Assembly: GCA_902760755.1 (NCBI GenBank)
Contig: CACWHK010000002.1
Location: 61,059-125,058 of the forward strand
Length of the DNA: 64,000 nt
Reading direction: 5' to 3'
From: an uncultured Lachnospiraceae bacterium
Lineage (GTDB): Bacteria; Bacillota; Clostridia; Lachnospirales; Lachnospiraceae
The first letter of the stretch is position 1. The number at the start of each line of letters is the position of its first letter. The notes beneath the pieces were generated by a model that saw only the letters and a list, made by a program, of their open reading frames with translations, was not told the origin of the DNA and did no database searches. Positions 58,195 to 64,000 of this stretch are shown piece by piece. The position numbers and the translations under genes were made by a program.

Positions 58195-60198
58195 ATGTAC
58201 GCAGACGTGATCGTAGACATCTCTCATAAGGCTGTGGACCGAACCTTCTCCTATCGGATTCCCGAGGAATTGGAGGAGGTTGTTTCGGTTGGAACGCCGG
58301 TGATGATCCCCTTTGGCCAAGGGAACAGGGCGAGGAAGGGCTATGTGATCTCCCTCAGTGAGACGACACCCTGGGAGGATTCAAAGATCAAGTCCATCCT
58401 CCGGGTTCCGGAGGGACGACTTCCGGTGGAGAGCCGGATGATCCGGCTGGCAGGCTGGATGCGGGAGCGGTACGGCTGCACCATGATCAGTGCGCTGGAA
58501 ACCGTGATGCCGGTGAAGCAGAAGGTCCGAAACGTCCGTCAGAAGGTGGATGCACGGCAGTTCGAGCCGGAATTCCTTCCCATCGAAAGCCTGAATGCGG
58601 AACAAAAAACTGCCTTTGAAACCTTTGCAACGGACTACGACGCTGGGGTCCGGAAGACCTATCTTCTGCACGGAGTTACCGGAAGCGGAAAGACGGAGGT
58701 CTATCTGCAAATGGCCAAGCGGGTGATCGAGCGGGGACAGAAGGTGATCGTCCTGGTGCCTGAGATTGCGCTGACCTATCAGACGGTGGCAAGATTCCGG
58801 ACGGCATTTGCGGACCGGATCGCTATCCTTCACTCGGGACTCAGCCGCGGAGAGAAGTATCGGGAGTTTACCCAGGTGCTGGAAGGCTCCGCAGATATCC
58901 TGATCGGACCGAGATCCGCCCTGTTTGCTCCATTTACGGAGCTGGGACTGATCATTATCGATGAGGAGCATGATACGGCCTATAAGAGCGATACCATGCC
59001 GAAATACCACGCCAGAGACGTGGCCCTGGAGCGGGGACGTCTGGAGGGCGCTTCCGTGGTTCTCGGGTCCGCAACCCCTGCGGTGGAAAGCTACCGGGCA
59101 GCCGAGGAGGGGCGCTACACGCTGCTTTCTCTTCCCAGCCGGGTGGAGGATCGGGAACTGGCGGAGACTGAGGTTGTTGACCTTCGGCAGGAGCTTCGGG
59201 AGGGCAACCGGAATATCCTTTCCCGGGCGCTTTACGGAAGGATGCAGGAGGCATTCCAGAGGGGAGAACAGGTAATGCTCTTCCTCAACCGGCGGGGCAT
59301 GAACAGCTTCGTATCCTGCAGATCCTGCGGCGAAGCCATCCGATGCCCGAAATGTGATGTGTCCCTGGCGCTGCACGGGAAGGAAACCCTGCTCTGTCAC
59401 TACTGCGGGCACACGGCGAAGCTGCCGAAGCGGTGTCCCACCTGCGGGTCCGGCCTGATCGGGGGCTACGGGATCGGAACGGAGCGGGTGGAGCAGGAGG
59501 TGCAGAAGCTGTTTCCTGAGATAAAAACCATCCGGATGGACCGGGATACCACCCAGAGAAAGGGCGCTCACGGTGCCCTGCTGCAGGAGTTTCACGACGG
59601 AAAGGCTCAGTGCCTTGTGGGAACCCAGATGATCGTGAAGGGTCATGATTTCCCGAATGTAACGGTGGTGGGAGTGCTGCTGGCGGACTTAGGGCTTTTC
59701 GACAGTGATTTTAGGTCCGGAGAACGGTGCTTTGATCTGCTGACACAGGCAGCGGGACGGGCAGGCCGGGGAGACCGGCAGGGCCATGTGGTGATCCAGA
59801 CCTACCGGCCGGAGCATTATGTGATCCAGACGGCGAAGACTCAGGATTATCTGCAGTTCTACACCTACGAGATGGCCTACCGAAGGCTGCTCGGGTATCC
59901 GCCGGTGACGCATATGCTGGGGATACTGATCACTGCCGCGGATGAAAAAGCGGTGACGGAGTTCTCGGAGGAGCTGGCAGCCGGGCTGAAGGGAAATGAG
60001 GATTACATCCTGACAGGACCCGGAAATGCCTATATCTACAAGCTGAATGAAATCTACCGGAAGGTGATCTACCTTCGGGCCAAAGAAGAAGCGGTACTGA
60101 CGGAGGTACCGGAGCGGTTGAAGGAGATCGCGGACGCTGCTTATCTGGAGCGGGGGATCGAGGTGCATTATGATTTCGATCCGCTGCATATCCTGTAG
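58195..60198 (+). CDS. priA: Primosomal protein N' (replication restart helicase)
   Basis: A 667-residue helicase, slightly short for the family. N-terminal DNA-binding domain (VDISHKAVDRTFSYRIPEEL), Walker A HGVTGSGKTEVYL, Walker B IIIDEEHD, then a zinc-binding region with CRSCGEAIRCPKCD and CHYCGH and CPTCGS (eight Cys), and helicase motifs VGTQMIVKGHDFPNVTVVG and QAAGRAGRGDRQGHVVIQ. It restarts stalled replication forks. An upstream GGGGGAGG site sets the start. Confidence 0.96.
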   Translation: MYADVIVDISHKAVDRTFSYRIPEELEEVVSVGTPVMIPFGQGNRARKGYVISLSETTPWEDSKIKSILRVPEGRLPVESRMIRLAGWMRERYGCTMISALETVMPVKQKVRNVRQKVDARQFEPEFLPIESLNAEQKTAFETFATDYDAGVRKTYLLHGVTGSGKTEVYLQMAKRVIERGQKVIVLVPEIALTYQTVARFRTAFADRIAILHSGLSRGEKYREFTQVLEGSADILIGPRSALFAPFTELGLIIIDEEHDTAYKSDTMPKYHARDVALERGRLEGASVVLGSATPAVESYRAAEEGRYTLLSLPSRVEDRELAETEVVDLRQELREGNRNILSRALYGRMQEAFQRGEQVMLFLNRRGMNSFVSCRSCGEAIRCPKCDVSLALHGKETLLCHYCGHTAKLPKRCPTCGSGLIGGYGIGTERVEQEVQKLFPEIKTIRMDRDTTQRKGAHGALLQEFHDGKAQCLVGTQMIVKGHDFPNVTVVGVLLADLGLFDSDFRSGERCFDLLTQAAGRAGRGDRQGHVVIQTYRPEHYVIQTAKTQDYLQFYTYEMAYRRLLGYPPVTHMLGILITAADEKAVTEFSEELAAGLKGNEDYILTGPGNAYIYKLNEIYRKVIYLRAKEEAVLTEVPERLKEIADAAYLERGIEVHYDFDPLHIL

Positions 60199-60298
60199 GT
60201 GAGCATGGCGGTTAGAAGGATACAAATCGATACGGAAAACGCAAAGAACAATATGAAATGTAAGCCCGTGAGGCAGAGCATTTACCAGGAGGAACGAA

Positions 60299-60799
60299 AT
60301 GGCAATCAGAAATATCAGAGTGGACGGGGACGACATTTTAAGACAGAACTGTAAGCCGGTCAAGGCCATGACCCCGCGGATCAGTGAGCTGATCGACGAC
60401 ATGTTTGAGACGATGTATGAGGCAGGCGGCGTAGGCCTTGCGGCTCCGCAGGTAGGCGTGCTTCGTCGCATCGTGGTGATCGATGTGATGGATGATAACC
60501 CGCTGGTTCTGATCAATCCGGAGATCGTGGAGTCGGACGGAGAGCAGATCGGAGAGGAAGGGTGCCTGTCGCTGCCGGGACTTTCCGGAGAGGTTGCCCG
60601 CCCGAACCATGTGGTCTGCAAGGCCCTGGACCGGGATATGCAGCCCATCACCGTGGAAGGAACCGAGCTTCTGGCACGGTGCATCTGCCACGAGCTGGAT
60701 CATTTGAACGGTGTCCTCTATAAGGATCTGGTGATCGACGGTCTGCACCGGGCAGAGCCTCCGGAGGAGGATGAGGAAGAGGACGAGTCCGAAGAGTAG
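60299..60799 (+). CDS. def: Peptide deformylase
   Basis: A 166-residue metalloenzyme removing the formyl group from new proteins. The three motifs are GVGLAAPQVGV, EGCLSLPG and CHELDHLNGVL (metal ligands Cys, His, His and the catalytic Glu). The last motif starts with C instead of the usual Q. An acidic C-terminal tail (EEDEEEDESEE) is added. It is 10 bp upstream of fmt, the usual partner. Confidence 0.96.
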   Translation: MAIRNIRVDGDDILRQNCKPVKAMTPRISELIDDMFETMYEAGGVGLAAPQVGVLRRIVVIDVMDDNPLVLINPEIVESDGEQIGEEGCLSLPGLSGEVARPNHVVCKALDRDMQPITVEGTELLARCICHELDHLNGVLYKDLVIDGLHRAEPPEEDEEEDESEE

Positions 60800-60809
60800 G
60801 AGGTGCGGC

Positions 60810-61736
60810 ATGCGGGTAATCTTTATGGGAACGCCGGAGTTCGCCGTGGAGGCGCTTGGGCGTATCGCGAAGGCCGGTCATGAGATCGTGGCAGTCTATA
60901 CCCAGCCGGATAAGCCGAAGGGCCGATCCGGGAAGCTGCAGCCGTCACCGGTGAAGGAGAAGGCGTTGGAGCTGGGAATCCCGGTGGAACAGCCGGAAAG
61001 GCTCCGTGCAGAGGGAAATGCAGAGCATATTCAGAGCCTGCAGCCGGAGATCATCGTGGTGGCTGCCTACGGGCAGATCCTGCCGGAGAGTATCCTGCAG
61101 ATTCCGCCTCTGGGGTGCATCAATATCCACGCATCCCTGCTTCCGAAGTACCGCGGGGCAGCGCCCATCGAGCGGAGCATCCTGGACGGGGAAGAAACGA
61201 CCGGAGTTACCACCATGTATATGGCAAAGGGACTGGATACCGGAGATATGATCGAGCAGGCAGTGACAGAGATCCTGCCCACGGATACGGGAGAGAGTCT
61301 TACGGCCCGCCTTGCGGAAATGGGTGGCGAGCTGATCCTTTCCACCATGGAGAAGCTGCAGGCCGGAACCGCAGTCCGGACACCGCAGAAGGAGGAGGAA
61401 TCCACCTATGCGAAGATGCTGGATAAGGCCATGGGACGGATGGACTTTACGAAGTCCGCAGCAGAGCTGGAACGGGCGGTACGCGCCCTGTATCCCTGGC
61501 CCTGCGCCTATACCGTGATCGACGGACACAGTGCCAAGATCCTCGGAGCAGAGGTTACGGAGGAAACGGGAGAGCCGGGAACCATTCTGGAGGTGACCAA
61601 GAAGTATTTCACCATCGCCTGCGGAACCGGAGCCCTGCGGATCAGAAAGCTCCAGCCGGAAGGAAAGAAGCCCATGGATACACCGGCCTATCTGAATGGG
61701 AATAAGCCGGAGGTTGGCTCGCGGGTAGGCGAGTAA
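60810..61736 (+). CDS. fmt: Methionyl-tRNA formyltransferase
   Basis: A 308-residue enzyme that formylates initiator Met-tRNA. GTPEFAV near the start, catalytic INIHASLLPKYRGAAPIERS, and GVTTMYMAKGLDTGDM are present, then the C-terminal tRNA-binding OB-fold domain. The AGGAGGTGC site fits ATG 60810. It acts before def in the formylation cycle. Confidence 0.96.
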   Translation: MRVIFMGTPEFAVEALGRIAKAGHEIVAVYTQPDKPKGRSGKLQPSPVKEKALELGIPVEQPERLRAEGNAEHIQSLQPEIIVVAAYGQILPESILQIPPLGCINIHASLLPKYRGAAPIERSILDGEETTGVTTMYMAKGLDTGDMIEQAVTEILPTDTGESLTARLAEMGGELILSTMEKLQAGTAVRTPQKEEESTYAKMLDKAMGRMDFTKSAAELERAVRALYPWPCAYTVIDGHSAKILGAEVTEETGEPGTILEVTKKYFTIACGTGALRIRKLQPEGKKPMDTPAYLNGNKPEVGSRVGE

Positions 61737-61777
61737 GAAGCAAGTGAGAAGCAAGTAGGAAGGATATGAACGGATCG

Positions 61778-61800
61778 CCACGGCCATTGACCGTGGTTTT
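61778..61800 (+). terminator. Weak terminator between fmt and rsmB
   Basis: CCACGG (61778-61783) pairs with CCGTGG (61791-61796), followed by TTTT. The stem is short, so partial termination is the most that can be claimed. Confidence 0.45.
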
Positions 61801-61823
61801 CCATAGATGAAGGAGCTTACGGC

Positions 61824-63059
61824 ATGGCGGGAGGAAAGCAGAAGAACAAGATTTCGGAGCGGGACACTGCCCTGGATATTCTTCTTGATATGGAACGAAA
61901 CGGAACGCTTTCTTCCAAGGCACTGGAGGATGGCCTCCGGAAGATCCAGTTTGAGGATAAGGAGTGCCGCGCATTTGTGAGCCGGCTGGTGGAAGGAACC
62001 ACGGAGTACCGCTTGCAGCTGGATGCGGTTTTGGATCGCTATGCCAGAGTTCCGGTGAAAAAGCAGAAGCCGAAGGTACGCTGTATCCTCCGGATGAGCG
62101 TCTATCAGCTGCTTTATATGGACCGGGTACCGGACCGCGCCGTGCTGTCGGAGGCGGGGCGGATGATGCGGGCCCATCATTTTGAAGGACTGGCAGGCGT
62201 GGTAAACGGAATCCTCCGAAGCGTGCAGCGGGGGATCGAAGCGGGTGAGGTACAGGCGCTGATCGAAGGCTCGAGAGAGCTTCGGTACTCTACGCCGGCC
62301 TGGCTGGTGGAGCGGCTTACAAAGGAGTACGGAGAGGAACGGGCAGACCGGATCCTTGCAGCCTCCTTTCAGGACCGGCCTCTTACCATTCGCTGCAATC
62401 AGAAAAAGCAGACTCCGGAGGAACTCCGTCAGTTTTTAATGGAAAAGGGCGTGGAGGCAGGCCCCGGGGACTTAAGCCCCATGGCACTGACCATCCCCTC
62501 CGTGGATTTTGTAAGAAAACTTCCCGGCTACCGGGAGGGACGGTTCTCCGTGCAGGATGAAAGCTCCATGCGGCTGGTGGAAGCCCTGGGGATTCAGGAA
62601 GGGGCTGTGGTTATCTCCAGAGATATCAGCGAGGAGAAGACGGAGCGGATCCTGGAGAATGCGGAGCGTCTCGGGCTGGAAATGAAGGTCGAGGTTCAGG
62701 ACGCGACGGAAGAAAGAGAAGAAGATTTTGACGGATACGATATCGTCCTTGCAGATGTTCCCTGCTCCGGACTTGGAGTTATGGGAAGGAAGAATGATAT
62801 CAAGTATCATGCATCTCCGGAGAGTGTGACGGAGCTGGCAGCGCTGGGACAGGAGATCCTTGGCTCTGCTGCAAGGTATGTCCGTCCCGGAGGGAAGCTG
62901 ATGTTTTCCACCTGTACCATCCTGGCAGAGGAGAATCAGGAGGCAGCGGAGCATTTCCTTATGGGACATCCGGAGTACCGGAAGGTGGAAGAAAGGCAGT
63001 TCCTGCAGGGGATCGATCCCTGCGACGGGTTCTACTACTGTCTGATGCGAAGGGATTAA
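61824..63059 (+). CDS. rsmB: 16S rRNA m5C methyltransferase RsmB, apparently lacking SAM motif I
   Basis: A 411-residue protein: NusB-like N-terminal RNA-binding domain (about 1-145; RDTALDILLDMERNG, KPKVRCILRMSVYQLLYMD), then a Rossmann methyltransferase part. VQDESSMRLVEALGIQEG runs directly into AVVISRDISEEKTERI. The family normally has a segment VxDxCAAPGGKxxH between these, which binds S-adenosylmethionine; about 25 residues are absent. The catalytic Cys in ADVPCSGLGVMG and the Cys in FSTCTILAEEN remain. Thus the enzyme may be inactive, or the sequence may hold an in-frame deletion error. The frame itself is intact. Confidence 0.88.
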   Translation: MAGGKQKNKISERDTALDILLDMERNGTLSSKALEDGLRKIQFEDKECRAFVSRLVEGTTEYRLQLDAVLDRYARVPVKKQKPKVRCILRMSVYQLLYMDRVPDRAVLSEAGRMMRAHHFEGLAGVVNGILRSVQRGIEAGEVQALIEGSRELRYSTPAWLVERLTKEYGEERADRILAASFQDRPLTIRCNQKKQTPEELRQFLMEKGVEAGPGDLSPMALTIPSVDFVRKLPGYREGRFSVQDESSMRLVEALGIQEGAVVISRDISEEKTERILENAERLGLEMKVEVQDATEEREEDFDGYDIVLADVPCSGLGVMGRKNDIKYHASPESVTELAALGQEILGSAARYVRPGGKLMFSTCTILAEENQEAAEHFLMGHPEYRKVEERQFLQGIDPCDGFYYCLMRRD

Positions 63060-63076
63060 CCGGAAGCTTTGTGATG

Positions 63077-63107
63077 GGATTCTTCGCCCTGCGGGCTCAG
63101 AACGACA
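63077..63107 (-). repeat. Dispersed repeat related to TGTCATTCTGAG...GAAGAATC
   Basis: On the minus strand the segment reads TGTCGTTCTGAGCCCGCAGG then GCGAAGAATCC. It lies in the 72-bp gap between rsmB and rlmN. Confidence 0.55.
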
Positions 63108-63131
63108 CGGAATGACGAAAGGAAACACGGA

Positions 63132-64000
63132 ATGGACCGAGAGCGTCTGGATCCGGCTTCCATGACGGAGGCGGAGTTAACTGCATATGTGACGGACCGG
63201 GGCTGGCCGAAATTCCGTGCGTCGCAGGTTTACGGATGGCTCCATAAGAACCGGGTGCAGGACACGTCGGAAATGAAGAATCTTCCGGCGGACATCCGGG
63301 AGGTGCTATCGAAGGAGCTTCGGACGGTACGGGAGTGGAAACGCCTCTCCTCGAAGGAGGACGGGACGGTGAAGTTCCTCTTTCAGCTCTTCGACGGGCA
63401 GATCATCGAGACGGTGTTCATGCCCTATCACCATGGGAATTCCCTCTGTATCACGTCTCAGGCAGGCTGCCGGATGGGCTGTCGGTTCTGTGCCTCCACC
63501 ATAGGCGGACTGGTGCGGAATCTTTCCCCCTCGGAGATGCTGGGACAGATCTATCAGGCCGTGAACCTGACGGGGGAGCGGGTGGATAATCTGGTGGTGA
63601 TGGGTACCGGAGAGCCCCTGGATAATTATGAGAATCTGATCCGGTTCCTTACGCTTCTTTCCGATCCGAAGGGATATAACCTAAGCCTCCGGAGCATTAC
63701 GGTTTCCAGCTGCGGGCTGGTGCCGAGGATCCGTCAGCTGGCGGAGGAAGGATTGCCCATCACATTTGCGCTTTCCCTTCATGCCACAACGGATGAGGAG
63801 CGAAGGGCACTGATGCCCATCGCCAACCGGTACACCATCAAAGAGACGCTGGATGCCTGTCAGTATTATTTCGAGAAGACCCACCGGAGAGTTACCTTCG
63901 AGTACAGTCTGGTGAGCGGAGTCAATGATACGGAGGCCCACGCGGAGCGGCTGTCACGGCTTCTTTCCCCCCTGCACGGGCATGTGAACCTTATTCCCGT
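63132..64000 (+). CDS. rlmN: 23S rRNA/tRNA adenine-C2 methyltransferase RlmN (3' end outside window)
   Basis: The frame is open from ATG 63132 to the right edge (289 codons). It is a radical SAM enzyme that methylates A2503 of 23S rRNA and A37 of some tRNAs. It shows KFRASQVYGWLHK, the cluster-binding CRMGCRFCAST (CxxxCxxC), NLVVMGTGEPLDNYEN, and SLHATTDEERRALMP. The catalytic C-terminal Cys is beyond the window. AAAGGA precedes the ATG. It completes the translation-related run after rsmB. Confidence 0.95.
   Translation, partial: MDRERLDPASMTEAELTAYVTDRGWPKFRASQVYGWLHKNRVQDTSEMKNLPADIREVLSKELRTVREWKRLSSKEDGTVKFLFQLFDGQIIETVFMPYHHGNSLCITSQAGCRMGCRFCASTIGGLVRNLSPSEMLGQIYQAVNLTGERVDNLVVMGTGEPLDNYENLIRFLTLLSDPKGYNLSLRSITVSSCGLVPRIRQLAEEGLPITFALSLHATTDEERRALMPIANRYTIKETLDACQYYFEKTHRRVTFEYSLVSGVNDTEAHAERLSRLLSPLHGHVNLIP

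Overview
The window looks like a chromosomal segment of an anaerobic Lachnospiraceae-type clostridium. This is an inference from gene content, since no rRNA is present: a FabK-type fatty acid operon, a CIRCE/HrcA site in front of clpB, desulfoferrodoxin, RqcH, two small alarmone synthetases, many choline-binding-type (cell-wall-binding) repeat proteins, and the Gram-positive yicC-gmk-rpoZ-priA-def-fmt-rsmB-rlmN run. Almost all genes are on the + strand. Coding DNA is moderately GC-rich, and no tRNA, IS transposase, integrase or CRISPR array was seen.

Layout. 1-5880: fatty acid synthesis (accD end, accA, fabK, fabD, fabG, fabF, fabZ). 6111-9225: MarR regulator, small alarmone synthetase, and a response regulator/histidine kinase pair. 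9540-16612: AraC regulator, second small alarmone synthetase, SanA/YdcF-like protein, Nudix hydrolase, a secreted repeat protein with a transglutaminase-like domain, then an MBOAT acyltransferase and an AlgJ/AlgX-like partner interrupted by an in-frame TGA. 16717-21198: a DUF348/G5 lipoprotein and a two-gene FtsX-type ABC transporter. 21492-28818: two hybrid histidine kinases (one ending in an HPt domain, the other in a DegV lipid-binding domain) and a response regulator/kinase pair. 28835-31258: a secreted leucine-rich-repeat wall-binding protein. 31395-36412: superoxide reductase, CIRCE-controlled clpB, and a phenylacetate-CoA-ligase-type enzyme. 36519-41983: VWA lipoprotein (minus strand), an EAL protein with degenerate GGDEF, and a membrane-anchored spermidine-synthase-like protein. 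42032-47788: nnr, another secreted repeat protein, alr, a CBS/CorC-type protein, yebC. 48521-52161: a MurE-like ligase and an ATP-grasp ligase (minus), divergent from an aspartate/glutamate-racemase-family gene. 52192-64000: cytidylate-kinase-like protein, glgA, rqcH, yicC, gmk, rpoZ, priA, def, fmt, rsmB, and a truncated rlmN.

Three points stand out. First, the gene at 24201-26891 fuses a membrane hybrid histidine kinase to a complete DegV (fatty-acid-binding) domain, in the same window as the fatty acid operon; it may be a lipid-responsive signalling protein. Second, at least three intergenic spots (5889-6064, 21203-21376, 47786-47975) carry elements of 174-190 bp that can fold into the same branched structure although nearly every stem differs in sequence; a fragment lies at 4096-4170. 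Third, the MurE-like ligase, ATP-grasp ligase and racemase form a plausible D-amino-acid (D-aspartate-type) peptidoglycan module around a shared promoter region.

Several genes carry visible lesions or insertions: the opal codon in the AlgJ-like gene, loss of the SAM-binding motif in rsmB, and an in-frame intergenic-type repeat inside nnr. Small dispersed repeats (a TGTCATTCTGAG...GAAGAATC family, a GGGGACGGTTCTC hairpin, and a GGCGCGAGCCGG family around clpB) are scattered between genes.
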